Assembly (NCBI RefSeq): GCF_036763085.1
Contig: NZ_JBAIYU010000014.1
Span: forward strand, 1 to 64,000
From: JBAIYU01 sp036763085
GTDB taxonomy: Bacteria; Bacillota; Negativicutes; DSM-1736; Dendrosporobacteraceae
Reading direction: 5' to 3'
DNA: 64,000 nt
Below the pieces are notes generated by a model, which did no database searches, was not told the origin of the DNA, and saw only the letters and a list, made by a program, of their open reading frames with translations. Position 1 is the stretch's first letter. Every line of letters starts with the position of its first letter. This document shows positions 43,431-52,174 of the stretch, one piece after another. The translations under genes and the position numbers were made by a program.

Positions 43431-43523
43431 TTATGATGGTGTGTTATTCATTTGAAAAATCATCATAATAAAATGCGTCTATTCTGGGAATAAATAATAC
43501 TACAATCTGCTTGGAGGCCTAAT

Positions 43524-44039
43524 ATGCAAAAAATCAGAGATTTACTGGGCCTGCCAGTGCTGGAGATTGAAAATGGCACACAGATTGGCGAGGTTCAAGA
43601 AGTGATCATTGATATTGATCAGGCATCTGTGCGAGGTATTATTTTATCAAACGCAAATTGGTTCACGAACGAACAAGGCATTGAATTTAAAAATCTACAC
43701 AGCATAGGTCGCGATGCAGTTATGGTTCGTACTCAAGACGTCATACAGGAAGCTAGTTTATTCTCAGCATCAGATAATAAGGTGTATCATTTGGGTGAGC
43801 TATTAGATAAGCATATTATTACCGAGTCAGGACTTCAAATAGGGATTCTGGCGGACATGATATTTGAGCCCACAACTGGTGAGATAAAAGCCTATAACAT
43901 ATCTGATGGGGTAATTACTGACTTACTATATGGACGAATGAGTTTGCCATTACCGCAGGCCCAAATTGTTGGACAAGACAAAGTCATAGTTCCAGAATCA
44001 ATGGCCAAACTTCTTCATACCGAAGCAGAGTTATCATAG
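43524..44039 (+). CDS. PRC-barrel domain protein
   Basis: A 171-residue protein made of two PRC-barrel-like repeats (about 1-75 and 85-165), each opening with a segment of the type LGLPVLEIENGTQIGEV or HIITESGLQIGIL. In other bacteria PRC barrels occur in RNA-processing factors, photosynthetic reaction centre H subunits and sporulation proteins of the YlmC/YmxH kind. Function unknown. The ATG follows TTGGAGG. The next two genes follow closely and probably share the transcript. Confidence 0.82.
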   Translation: MQKIRDLLGLPVLEIENGTQIGEVQEVIIDIDQASVRGIILSNANWFTNEQGIEFKNLHSIGRDAVMVRTQDVIQEASLFSASDNKVYHLGELLDKHIITESGLQIGILADMIFEPTTGEIKAYNISDGVITDLLYGRMSLPLPQAQIVGQDKVIVPESMAKLLHTEAELS

Positions 44040-44055
44040 TTTAAGGTGGGAGCAT

Positions 44056-44241
44056 ATGTTGACTTGTCCTGTATGTGGTGAACGCGGAATTGGCAAAGTT
44101 GGAGTAGAACAGTATTACTGTTGGGAATGCTGTGTGGAATTTGTGATGAAAGGTCAGGATATAAAGATCTATAATGTTCTGGATGATGGAACACTGAGTA
44201 TCTATCCTGAGCCTTTACAAACTGCTATGATCCAAGAATAA
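44056..44241 (+). CDS. Small zinc-ribbon protein
   Basis: A 61-residue protein with CPVCGERG near the N-terminus and CWECC about 17 residues later, a typical four-cysteine zinc ribbon, followed by a short beta-rich tail. I do not recognise the family. The ATG follows AAGGTGGGAG, and it sits 16 nt after the PRC-barrel gene. Confidence 0.72.
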   Translation: MLTCPVCGERGIGKVGVEQYYCWECCVEFVMKGQDIKIYNVLDDGTLSIYPEPLQTAMIQE

Positions 44242-44264
44242 GGCAAAATAAAAAAAGGGGTGAC

Positions 44265-44474
44265 ATGATGCGCAGATTTATACAAGGGTTACTTTGGGGT
44301 GGAGTTGTAGGAACTGTACTAGGTGCCATCATAGGTCCCATGTCCAAAACACAGCAAGAACCAGTTAAAAAACCATTATCTGAACGCAGTGCGGAAGCAG
44401 TCGTCTCAACAACTGAAGGATTAATGAGGGAAGCTCGCCGTGCTCGCCGGCGCTTGATGAAAAAACTGGATTAA
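44265..44474 (+). CDS. YtxH-like small membrane protein
   Basis: A 69-residue protein. A glycine-rich helix (about 5-28, GLLWGGVVGTVLGAIIG) is followed by a polar region and a very basic C-terminal helix (ARRARRRLMKK). It resembles the N-terminal part of YtxH/gas-vesicle-like small proteins, but the match is loose. ATG 44265 follows AAAAGGGGTGA; ATG 44268 is an alternative. A terminator follows, ending the three-gene unit. Confidence 0.68.
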   Translation: MMRRFIQGLLWGGVVGTVLGAIIGPMSKTQQEPVKKPLSERSAEAVVSTTEGLMREARRARRRLMKKLD

Positions 44475-44479
44475 TAATT

Positions 44480-44507
44480 GAGAGACCTTCAAGGTCTCCT
44501 TTTTTTG
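44480..44507 (+). terminator. Rho-independent terminator
   Basis: GAGACC and GGTCTC enclose TTCAA, with a run of T after 44499. It is downstream of the small membrane protein gene. Confidence 0.88.
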
Positions 44508-44556
44508 CAGCAAATATTGCTAGGTTATTTATTAGCTTGCTATTTGAGGTGTTTAA

Positions 44557-45585
44557 GTGACGATTACTAAAAAACATGTCAGAATTTCGATGATCGCAAT
44601 ATTTATAATTAGCGCAGCTTACTTTATATGGGTTGTACGAAGCGGACTTTATCCTTTTATTATTGGGCTATTCTTAGCTTATCTCTTAAATCCTATAGTC
44701 TGCTATCTTGAAAAAACTAAAGGTATTAGGAGAATTTGGGCAATTGTTTTAGTATATTTTATTTTATTTAGTATCTTAATAGGCGGCGGAAGTCAATTCA
44801 TCCCTTTACTAGTTCATGAATTGGAGAATTTCGGTAATGAATTACCGCAAATGGCTAACAAAGTAGAAGAATTAATACAATTAATTCAGAATCAGTATCA
44901 AAATTCAGGATTACCACTATCGATGCGAATAGCACTAGATCAGGCGGTTATCAAAATTGAAACTGAGATGCAGGTTTTCGTAGCTGAAGTAGCCCAAGGC
45001 ATAGTTAATATGTTAAGTCATATAATTGGACTTGCTATTAGTCCAGTCTTGGCGTTTTATTTACTACATGACTGGTATGCTATAAAAGAGGAATTACTTT
45101 CAATTCTGCCAGGGCGATGGCGACCAGAGGTTATTTCAACATTTAAAGATATAAACAAGGTGCTAAGTGGTGTAATTCGCGGTCAAATATTAATTGCCGT
45201 TATTGTAGGAATATTGGTCAGTATCGGACTGTACCTATTAGACTTAAGATATGCGCTGCTAATTGGACTATTAGCTGGTATTTTAGATATTATTCCCTAT
45301 TTCGGTGCAGTAATTGGTGCTGCTCCTGCAGTTGCGATGGCATTACTTTACTCGCCTTTGCTTGCGCTTAAAGTTTCAGTATTATTTCTCCTGGTTCATC
45401 AGCTTGAAGGAACAATAATTCAGCCAAAGATACTTGGTGAAAGTGTCGGACTTCATCCAATTTCGGTTATATTTTTTGTTTTTATCGGTGGGGAATTAGG
45501 CGGACTGTTAGGTATGTTAATAGGAGTTCCGCTAGCAGCAATTGCGAAAGTCTTAATCCGCCACTTAATTAAGGTATTAGTATAA
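44557..45585 (+). CDS. AI-2E family transporter (second copy)
   Basis: A 342-residue paralogue of the permease at 32321, with matching helices and motifs (VLAFYLLHDWY, GVIRGQ, DIIPYFGAVIGAAPA, HPISVIFFVFIGGELGG). Substrate unknown. The GTG start follows GAGGTG. It lies directly upstream of the alaS promoter; permeases of this family upstream of alaS are common in Firmicutes (the YrrI position in Bacillus). Confidence 0.9.
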   Translation: MTITKKHVRISMIAIFIISAAYFIWVVRSGLYPFIIGLFLAYLLNPIVCYLEKTKGIRRIWAIVLVYFILFSILIGGGSQFIPLLVHELENFGNELPQMANKVEELIQLIQNQYQNSGLPLSMRIALDQAVIKIETEMQVFVAEVAQGIVNMLSHIIGLAISPVLAFYLLHDWYAIKEELLSILPGRWRPEVISTFKDINKVLSGVIRGQILIAVIVGILVSIGLYLLDLRYALLIGLLAGILDIIPYFGAVIGAAPAVAMALLYSPLLALKVSVLFLLVHQLEGTIIQPKILGESVGLHPISVIFFVFIGGELGGLLGMLIGVPLAAIAKVLIRHLIKVLV

Positions 45586-45595
45586 TCGCCAATTA

Positions 45596-45624
45596 TTGAC
45601 ATTCAAAGATAATTTATGTATAAT
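45596..45624 (+). promoter_or_regulatory. Sigma-A promoter of alaS
   Basis: Perfect TTGACA (45596-45601) and TATAAT (45619-45624) with 17-bp spacing. Predicted start is near 45631, leaving a leader of about 35 nt with no T-box. Confidence 0.87.
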
Positions 45625-45665
45625 GCACAAATGAATGGCTTAAACCGTAACGGAGGTTGATAACT

Positions 45666-48284
45666 TTGATTTATATGTCCGGAAACCAATTACGTCAAAA
45701 ATTTCTGGATTTTTTTGCCAGTAAAAATCATCTAATTTTACCAAGTTATTCACTGGTTCCTGAAAACGACCCAACACTACTTATGATTGGTGCCGGTATG
45801 GCTCCATTTAAGCCTTTTTTCACCGGAAAGCTTAAACCGCCGCATCCGCGAATTTCTACAAGCCAAAAATGTGTTAGAACTGGTGATATTGAAAACGTCG
45901 GCAGAACAGCACGTCATCATACATTTTTTGAAATGCTCGGTAACTTCTCTTTTGGTGACTATTTTAAAAGGGAAGCCATTACGTGGGCTTGGGAGTTTAT
46001 AACAGTACATTTAGAAATACCAGTAGAAAAATTATGGGTAACTACATACCCGACTGATGATGAAGCTTTTGAAATTTGGGAAAAGGAAATTGGTGTATCG
46101 CCTAGCCGAATCATCAAAATGGAAGATAATTTCTGGGAAATTGGACCTGGACCTTGCGGCCCTTGCTCTGAGATTTATGTTGATTTGGGGGAAGAGCGCG
46201 GCTGCGGTTCACCTGACTGTGCGATTGGCTGTGATTGTGATAGATATTTAGAAATATGGAATTTAGTCTTTACTCAATTTGATAGAGATGAAGAGGGAAA
46301 TTATAAGCCTCTGGAAAAGAAAAATATTGATACTGGTGCTGGCCTTGAAAGAATTGCATCAGTACTTCAGAATAAAAAATCAAATTTTGAAACTGATTTG
46401 CTATTCCCTATAATTGAATATGCTGCAAGCATCTCAGGCGTAGGCTACGGTAATAGTTCAAACTCTGACGTTTCAATGAAAGTAATTGCCGATCATGCGA
46501 GAAGCATGACTGTTATGATTTCTGATGGAATTTTGCCCTCTAATGAAGGCAGAGGATATGTTCTGCGCCGAATTATTCGTAGAGCAATTCGCCATGGTAG
46601 ATTATTGGGGATCGAGAAAACATTTCTTGTTAATGCAGTTGATGTTGTAGTGAATATGTTTGCCGAACCTTACCCAGAATTACAACAGAAAAAAGAGTAC
46701 ATAAGAAAAGTTGTGCAACTTGAAGAGGAAAGATTCCAAGCAACTCTTGCCCAAGGAATCGAACTGCTTAATAAGCATATAAAAGAACTTGAACAGAATA
46801 ATCAAAAAATATTATCCGGTGCATCAGCATTTAAATTATATGATACATTTGGTTTCCCTTGGGAACTTACTGCTGAGATACTGTCGGAATATGGCATGGA
46901 ATTGGATAAGCTCTCATTTGACCAGGCGATGAATGAACAGCGCGAACGAGCAAGAGCTGCGCGTCAAGAAAACGAGCGTGTTTCTATTCCTGATTTGACT
47001 GGATTGGAGACCGAAAACTTAGTTTATAATACTAAAACAGAAAAGGCTTCGGTCATCCGTATGTGGAAGGGCGGCCAATTAGTTGATGAAGCCCATGATG
47101 GAGAAGAGGCTTCAGTCATTTTTGATGCTACAGCTTTTTATGCTGAAGGCGGCGGTCAAGTCGGAGACAGTGGTTTGGTAGAAGGACCACTAGGCAAAAT
47201 GTCAATCACGTCTGCTAAAAAATTGCCTAATGGTACTATTTATCACATTGGATATATTGAAGAAGGTATTATAAAGGTTGGCGACACGGTCAAATTAGCG
47301 GTAGACACTGGTAGACGAATTGCAACAGCACGTAATCATACAGCAACACATTTGCTTCATTCTGCCATGAAAAATGTTCTTGGTTCACATGTTAATCAGG
47401 CTGGTTCTTCTGTTGGTCCAGATAGACTGCGATTCGATTTTTCGCATTTTACCCCTGTTACCGATGAGCAACTGCTTGAAATAGAAGAATATGTTAATAA
47501 TATAATCTTTGAAAGCATTCCAGTAAATATTATGGAAGTGAGCCAAGATGAAGCGAAAAAAATAGGTGCGACCGCATTATTTGGTGAGAAGTACGGCGAA
47601 ATTGTTCGTGTAGTATGTGTTGACGAGTGCAGTAAAGAATTATGTGGCGGCACACATGTAGCTAATACTGCTGAGATTGGCTTATTTAAAATCATAAGTG
47701 AGTCAGGAGTAGCTTCAGGAGTTAGACGTATAGAGGCAGTAACAGGTCGTGGCGCAATAAACTATTTAAATAACCGCGAAAAATTGCTAATAGATGCTGC
47801 AGATGCGATTAAAACTCGTCCTGAAGAAATCGTCAGTCGCGTTGAAAGTCTACTAAATAATGTTAAAGAATTAGAGTTAAGCCTAAATGAATCTAATGCA
47901 AAACTTGCAAAAATCGAAGTACAGAAGCTATTTGATACTTTGCAGGTCGTAAATGGTGTACAAGTGATTACTGGTGTAGTGAGCTCTGGCGACATGGATT
48001 CATTAAGGGCAGCAGCCGACCTTGTAAGGGATAAATTTGAATGCGGCGTTGTAGTTCTAGCTGCTGCATCTGGTAGTGATAAAGTGAATTTTGTTGCTAT
48101 GGCCACAAAACAAGCTGTTGCGAAAGGGATTCACTCAGGAAATATTGTGAAAGAGGCAGCTAAGGTAGCTGGCGGCGGCGGCGGCGGTCGACCTGACATG
48201 GCGCAAGCTGGCGGTAAAAATCCTAGTGCTATTAATCAAGCACTCAGTGCTGCTTTTGATGTTATTACAAACCAAATAAAATAA
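45666..48284 (+). CDS. alaS: Alanyl-tRNA synthetase
   Basis: An 872-residue enzyme. It has the class II catalytic core (TSQKCVRTGDIENVG, FEMLGNFSFGDYFK), the tRNA-recognition domain, the editing domain with HTATHLLH and CGGTH, and the C-terminal DHHA1-type domain ending in a glycine stretch (GGGGGGRPDMAQAGG). TTG 45666 lies 9 nt after GGAGG; TTG 45657 is too close to the SD and ATG 45675 rather far. Alignment to close homologues would fix the start. Confidence 0.96.
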   Translation: MIYMSGNQLRQKFLDFFASKNHLILPSYSLVPENDPTLLMIGAGMAPFKPFFTGKLKPPHPRISTSQKCVRTGDIENVGRTARHHTFFEMLGNFSFGDYFKREAITWAWEFITVHLEIPVEKLWVTTYPTDDEAFEIWEKEIGVSPSRIIKMEDNFWEIGPGPCGPCSEIYVDLGEERGCGSPDCAIGCDCDRYLEIWNLVFTQFDRDEEGNYKPLEKKNIDTGAGLERIASVLQNKKSNFETDLLFPIIEYAASISGVGYGNSSNSDVSMKVIADHARSMTVMISDGILPSNEGRGYVLRRIIRRAIRHGRLLGIEKTFLVNAVDVVVNMFAEPYPELQQKKEYIRKVVQLEEERFQATLAQGIELLNKHIKELEQNNQKILSGASAFKLYDTFGFPWELTAEILSEYGMELDKLSFDQAMNEQRERARAARQENERVSIPDLTGLETENLVYNTKTEKASVIRMWKGGQLVDEAHDGEEASVIFDATAFYAEGGGQVGDSGLVEGPLGKMSITSAKKLPNGTIYHIGYIEEGIIKVGDTVKLAVDTGRRIATARNHTATHLLHSAMKNVLGSHVNQAGSSVGPDRLRFDFSHFTPVTDEQLLEIEEYVNNIIFESIPVNIMEVSQDEAKKIGATALFGEKYGEIVRVVCVDECSKELCGGTHVANTAEIGLFKIISESGVASGVRRIEAVTGRGAINYLNNREKLLIDAADAIKTRPEEIVSRVESLLNNVKELELSLNESNAKLAKIEVQKLFDTLQVVNGVQVITGVVSSGDMDSLRAAADLVRDKFECGVVVLAAASGSDKVNFVAMATKQAVAKGIHSGNIVKEAAKVAGGGGGGRPDMAQAGGKNPSAINQALSAAFDVITNQIK

Positions 48285-48296
48285 ACACTCAAATGG

Positions 48297-48330
48297 TATT
48301 TAGGGGTGGGCATAGGCTCACCCCTAAATA
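48297..48330 (+). terminator. Hairpin after alaS (weak terminator candidate)
   Basis: TATTTAGGGGTG pairs perfectly with CACCCCTAAATA (12 bp, 10-nt loop), but the following bases are A-rich with no T-run. It may be a processing or stability hairpin, or an attenuator. Confidence 0.45.
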
Positions 48331-48416
48331 TAATAAAAATTTAATAGGAAAAAAATAGTCTAAGAAGAATATAATGGTATAAAAGAGTTAATAATATGGT
48401 GGGAGGAGGATGTTCA

Positions 48417-48671
48417 ATGCCCAATTTAGAAGAAACAATGATGTTTAAAGTTGAGAATGAAGATACTAACGATGCGGCTGTTATAATAGGCAAGGTGTGC
48501 CAGTCATTACGCGAAAAAGGGTATAATCCTATTAGTCAACTGGTAGGTTACCTCTTATCTGGTGATCCTACTTACATTACAAGCCATAATAATGCTCGTG
48601 GTATAATACGCAAGCTTGAGCGCGATGAATTATTAGAAGAATTGGTACGTGCGTATTTAAAAAATAAATAA
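48417..48671 (+). CDS. ireB: IreB-family phosphoprotein (UPF0297)
   Basis: An 84-residue member of the IreB/YrzL family. In Enterococcus, IreB is a small substrate of the IreK kinase and IreP phosphatase that affects cell-envelope stress resistance. The family pattern LEETMMFKVE near the N-terminus and NPISQLVGYLLSGDPTYITSH is clear. ATG 48417 lies after GGGAGGAGG. The alaS-ireB-ruvX-DUF1292 order is widely conserved, but here an aldo/keto reductase gene lies between ireB and ruvX. Confidence 0.93.
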   Translation: MPNLEETMMFKVENEDTNDAAVIIGKVCQSLREKGYNPISQLVGYLLSGDPTYITSHNNARGIIRKLERDELLEELVRAYLKNK

Positions 48672-48672
48672 A

Positions 48673-49620
48673 ATGAAATATGCAATATTGGGAAAGTCTC
48701 AGTTAAAGGTTTCAAAATTATGCTTTGGTGCACTAACTATCGGGTGCCTTCAAGCAAATTTACCCTTGCAGGATGGAGCAGCTGTTATCGAAGAAGCTCT
48801 TGACGCAGGGGTTAATTTTATTGATACAGCCGAGTTATATCAAACTTATGGATATATTAAAGAAGCGATAAAGCACCGTAAGAATGAGGTAATAGTATCT
48901 TCGAAATCGTATGCATATACTTATGAAGATATGAAAAATAGCGTTGAGAATGCTTGTAAACAGATAGATCGCGACTATATTGATATATTTATGCTTCATG
49001 AGCAGACGTCTAGATTAACCTTAAAGGGACATTGGGAAGCTTTAGAATATTTATTTGAAGCAAAAGAAAAAGGCATGATACGAGCAATTGGTGTTTCAAC
49101 TCATACTATCGAAGTTGTACGCGTTGTTTCTTTAATTGACGAAATAGATGTAATACATCCTATACTTAATATGCGGGGAATTGGCATTTGCGATGGGGCG
49201 GTTGAACAAATGCTTGAGGCTATAAATTTTGCCGCAAGTATGGACAAGGGTATATATACAATGAAAGCTCTAGGGGGCGGGCACTTAAGTTCAGTTTCAC
49301 TGGAAGCTTTTAACTGGGTACTAAACCAGACTGGCATAGCCTCAGTTGCTGTCGGCATGCAAACTCGCGAAGAAGCTAAGTTGAACTGTAAAATTTTCAG
49401 CGGATTGGAATATAGTGAAGATCTTCTCCAGAAAGTAGCGCAGAAGAAGCGTAAGCTCCTGATTGAAGATTGGTGTTTAGGCTGTGGTCAGTGTGCTCAA
49501 AAATGTCCTATGGGAGCATTAGGCATAGAGAATGGAAAAGCTGTTCAAATTAATGAAAAATGCGCTCTGTGCGGTTACTGCGGGGCATATTGTCCAGAGT
49601 TTTGTATAAAAATAATATAA
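48673..49620 (+). CDS. Aldo/keto reductase with C-terminal 4Fe-4S ferredoxin domain
   Basis: A 315-residue protein. The (beta/alpha)8 reductase part (about 1-245) has the catalytic D and Y in FIDTAELY, K in VSSKSY and H in MLHEQ. The C-terminal part has two [4Fe-4S] motifs, CLGCGQCAQKCP and CALCGYCGAYCP. Such fusions suggest reduction of aldehydes or ketones with ferredoxin-linked electrons. The substrate is unknown. The ATG lies one base after the ireB stop without its own visible SD, so translation is probably coupled. Confidence 0.9.
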   Translation: MKYAILGKSQLKVSKLCFGALTIGCLQANLPLQDGAAVIEEALDAGVNFIDTAELYQTYGYIKEAIKHRKNEVIVSSKSYAYTYEDMKNSVENACKQIDRDYIDIFMLHEQTSRLTLKGHWEALEYLFEAKEKGMIRAIGVSTHTIEVVRVVSLIDEIDVIHPILNMRGIGICDGAVEQMLEAINFAASMDKGIYTMKALGGGHLSSVSLEAFNWVLNQTGIASVAVGMQTREEAKLNCKIFSGLEYSEDLLQKVAQKKRKLLIEDWCLGCGQCAQKCPMGALGIENGKAVQINEKCALCGYCGAYCPEFCIKII

Positions 49621-49653
49621 TCATAAATTCAGTAGTAATATTTTGGAGGAATA

Positions 49654-50073
49654 ATGCGTATACTAGCACTTGATGTCGGGGATAGAACAATTGGTGTAGC
49701 AGTAAGTGATGAATTATTATTTACCGCTCAAGGTGTCGAGGTAATAAGACGAACAAGTTTGGAAAAAGATTTTACAAGACTTCAGCAAATTGTTTCACAA
49801 TATGATGTAAAAACAATTTTAGTTGGTTTACCAAAAAACATGAATGGTACAATCGGGCCGCGTGGTGAATTAGTACAGCAATTTGTCACTGAATTAACTT
49901 CAGCAATCAATAATATTGAAGTTAAATTGTGGGACGAGCGACTTTCAACGGTTGCAGCAGAGAAATCGTTAATTGCGGCTGATGTCAGCAGAGCTAAGCG
50001 CCGACAAGTAATAGACAAAATGGCGGCTGTTTTTATTCTGCAAGGCTATCTAGATAGTCTTCCACGCCAATAA
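49654..50073 (+). CDS. ruvX: Putative pre-16S rRNA nuclease RuvX/YqgF
   Basis: A 139-residue RNase H-fold protein starting LALDVGDRTIGVAVSD, with LVGLPKNMNGT and WDERLSTVAAE and DKMAAVFILQGYLD at the end. The family matures the 5' end of 16S rRNA and has been linked to recombination. The ATG follows TGGAGGA. Confidence 0.95.
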   Translation: MRILALDVGDRTIGVAVSDELLFTAQGVEVIRRTSLEKDFTRLQQIVSQYDVKTILVGLPKNMNGTIGPRGELVQQFVTELTSAINNIEVKLWDERLSTVAAEKSLIAADVSRAKRRQVIDKMAAVFILQGYLDSLPRQ

Positions 50074-50078
50074 CTTCC

Positions 50079-50107
50079 TTGACAGTAAAAGTTTTCTAGG
50101 ATAAAAT
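50079..50107 (+). promoter_or_regulatory. Sigma-A promoter of the DUF1292 gene
   Basis: TTGACA (50079-50084), a 17-bp spacer and TAAAAT (50102-50107), immediately after ruvX. Confidence 0.65.
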
Positions 50108-50136
50108 TACAGTACACTAATTATGAGGTGAAAAAG

Positions 50137-50463
50137 ATGGCTGATAATGAAAAAGATAACATCGAAGAAATGGACGAAGATCTTGTTGTTGTCATGACTG
50201 ACGAAGAAGGTAATGAATATTACTATCGTGAGGAACTAATCATTCCTATCGGGGAAAAACGTTTTGCCATTCTAGTGTCAATTGACGATGCAGATTGCGG
50301 TTGTGGCTGTGAAGCTGGAGCTGAAGAAGATGTGTTCATTGCTCGTATTGATACTGATGAAAACGGCGAAGAAGTTTACTTAGATCCTACCGACGAAGAG
50401 TTTGAACAAGTTCGCGAGGCTTACGAAGAATTAATGGAAGACGAAGAAGATGAAGCCGAATAG
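50137..50463 (+). CDS. DUF1292 acidic protein
   Basis: A 108-residue, very acidic protein of the YrzB/DUF1292 family, with the typical VVVMTDEEGNEYYY opening. A cluster DCGCGC in the centre could bind metal; most other cysteines are absent. No function is established for the family. ATG 50137 follows GAGGTGA; GTG 50128 would start inside that SD. It is the last gene of the alaS neighbourhood. Confidence 0.88.
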   Translation: MADNEKDNIEEMDEDLVVVMTDEEGNEYYYREELIIPIGEKRFAILVSIDDADCGCGCEAGAEEDVFIARIDTDENGEEVYLDPTDEEFEQVREAYEELMEDEEDEAE

Positions 50464-50477
50464 GCTTCATTTTTTTT
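50451..50477 (+). terminator. Rho-independent terminator after the DUF1292 gene
   Basis: TGAAGCC and GGCTTCA enclose GAATA, followed by eight T residues at 50470-50477. The 5' arm includes the last codons. Confidence 0.92.
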
Positions 50478-50488
50478 GTCTTTTTGTG

Positions 50489-50494
50489 TATAAT
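50489..50494 (+). promoter_or_regulatory. Candidate -10 box for mltG
   Basis: A perfect TATAAT after TGTG lies about 65 nt before mltG. The matching -35 (TTCATT at 50466) is poor, so this may be a -10-driven or alternative-sigma promoter. Confidence 0.3.
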
Positions 50495-50558
50495 AGAGAA
50501 ACGAAATTAACACATTATTGTAAACAGTATTACGGTAGTGGCAAGAGAGGTGATTTAA

Positions 50559-51563
50559 ATGATGCACCAAAAGGGTAGTGTTAGGTTTGTTATTGCAATA
50601 AGTTTGATAATAATATTGCTTGGAAGCTTTGTGTATGGTATGGCTAAACCTGTTAATTCAGCTTCTAGCGACATAACCTATGTTTCAGTAAAACCAGGGA
50701 TGACGGCAGACACGATAGGCAGCTTGCTTTATGAGCAGGGCTTGATAAAGAATGTTCTCGTATTTAGAATTATTGCCAAAATACACGGCTTAGACAACAC
50801 TTTAAAAGCCGGAGATTACAGCTTTACGAAAAATATGCCTGTTACGGCAATTGTTGAAAAACTTGCACGCGGTGAAGTATCGCTGCGTAAAATAACTATT
50901 CCAGAAGGATATACGGTCGATCAAATAGCTAATTTAATAAAAGAAAAGAAGCTCGCTGATCCAGAAAAATTTAAGGAACATGCCAGAAACTTTAAGAACT
51001 ACCCATATATGGAAGCTAATAAAGACACAATATACCAAGTAGAAGGATTTATATTTCCTGATACCTATGAAATTGCTAATGGAGCATCAGAAGAGCAACT
51101 TTTAGCAATGATGGTGGATGAATTTAATAAAAGGTTCACTGATGATATGCGAGAGAAAGCTAACCAACTAGGATTACCGGTTAGAGATGTAATAATCTTA
51201 GCATCATTAGTTGAAAAGGAAGCTCGCATCGATAGCGAACGGCCTTTAATTGCTGGCGTCTTTCTAAACCGTCTTAAAAATGATATGCCGCTTCAATCCT
51301 GTGCTACTATTCAATATATTTTGGGATATCCTAAGCCGGAACTTACCATTCAAGATACAAAAATCGTTTCACCCTATAACACTTATATCAACATGGGTTT
51401 GCCGCCTGGGCCGATTGCTAACCCAGGAACAGCTTCAATTAACGCAGTTCTTAATGCATCCCAAACAGAATATTTATATTTTGTGGCTGATGAAAAAGGG
51501 CACCATCATTTCAGCAAAACATATGAAGAACATTTATTAGCTATTGAGCGGGTGCAGAAATAA
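50559..51563 (+). CDS. mltG: Endolytic peptidoglycan transglycosylase MltG
   Basis: A 334-residue membrane-anchored enzyme that cuts nascent glycan strands and sets their length. A single N-terminal helix (about 9-28) precedes a LysM-like domain (VSVKPGMTADTIGSLLYE) and the YceG domain with the catalytic Glu in LASLVEKEAR and later PYNTYINMGLPPGPIANPG. The ATG follows GAGAGGTG. The mltG-trmR-U32 order is also found in Bacillus (yrrL-yrrM-yrrN). Confidence 0.95.
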   Translation: MMHQKGSVRFVIAISLIIILLGSFVYGMAKPVNSASSDITYVSVKPGMTADTIGSLLYEQGLIKNVLVFRIIAKIHGLDNTLKAGDYSFTKNMPVTAIVEKLARGEVSLRKITIPEGYTVDQIANLIKEKKLADPEKFKEHARNFKNYPYMEANKDTIYQVEGFIFPDTYEIANGASEEQLLAMMVDEFNKRFTDDMREKANQLGLPVRDVIILASLVEKEARIDSERPLIAGVFLNRLKNDMPLQSCATIQYILGYPKPELTIQDTKIVSPYNTYINMGLPPGPIANPGTASINAVLNASQTEYLYFVADEKGHHHFSKTYEEHLLAIERVQK

Positions 51564-52174
51564 TGGAAATAAACGAAAGTATATTTTCTAAACTGGAAGA
51601 GTATGCCGCAAATTTTAATGTTCCAATAATTCATCCCGAAGGGGCTGAAGTGCTTACAAATATTGTTTTAAGCACTAAGCCCCATTCCATACTCGAGATT
51701 GGTACGGCAATTGGATATTCAGCCCTGAAAATTGCCCAGTACGCACCTGATAAAGCGAGGATTGTTACGGTAGAATTAGATAAAGAGCGGATTACTGCTG
51801 CCAAGCACTTTATTAGTGAAGCCAATGCTGAAGCTGTAATTCAATTAGTCGAGGGCGATGCCGGGGAAGTTGTTAGTAATTTACCTGGGCCTTTTGACTT
51901 AGTGTTTATAGATGCTGCAAAAGGGCAGTATCTTGATTATTTTAAAAAGATTGAGAACAAGCTCAATAATAATGCAGTTATTATAGCAGATAATGTTTTG
52001 TTTCGAGGTTTAGTTGAAAGTATAGAGGAGCCGCCTCGTAGATACCGAACAATAATAAGACGATTACGTGAATATCTTGAGTACGCTAGAAGCCATCCTA
52101 ATTTTGAAACAGTACTGCATAGAATTGGTGATGGGATAGCCGTTTCGTACTATAGGGGGTCAGAAAGTGAATAG
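51563..52174 (+). CDS. trmR: SAM-dependent O-methyltransferase TrmR
   Basis: A 203-residue class I methyltransferase. It has motif I LEIGTAIGYSA, GDAGE and VFIDAAKGQY. By position and family it matches Bacillus YrrM/TrmR, which methylates 5-hydroxyuridine at tRNA position 34 to 5-methoxyuridine. The ATG overlaps the mltG stop by one base (TAATG), and its 3' end overlaps the U32 gene, so the three are one operon. Confidence 0.85.
   Translation: MEINESIFSKLEEYAANFNVPIIHPEGAEVLTNIVLSTKPHSILEIGTAIGYSALKIAQYAPDKARIVTVELDKERITAAKHFISEANAEAVIQLVEGDAGEVVSNLPGPFDLVFIDAAKGQYLDYFKKIENKLNNNAVIIADNVLFRGLVESIEEPPRRYRTIIRRLREYLEYARSHPNFETVLHRIGDGIAVSYYRGSESE

Noticed and set aside
43430..43469. Inverted repeat ATTATGATG/CATCATAAT after mnmA as a terminator
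   Set aside because: The stem is only 9 bp with a 22-nt loop and is followed by AAAATG, with no T-run.
45625..45665. Riboswitch or T-box upstream of alaS
   Set aside because: The leader is only about 35-40 nt and lacks any T-box element.
45787..46002. Alternative + strand frame inside alaS
   Set aside because: It overlaps conserved AlaRS catalytic motifs in another frame and has no SD.
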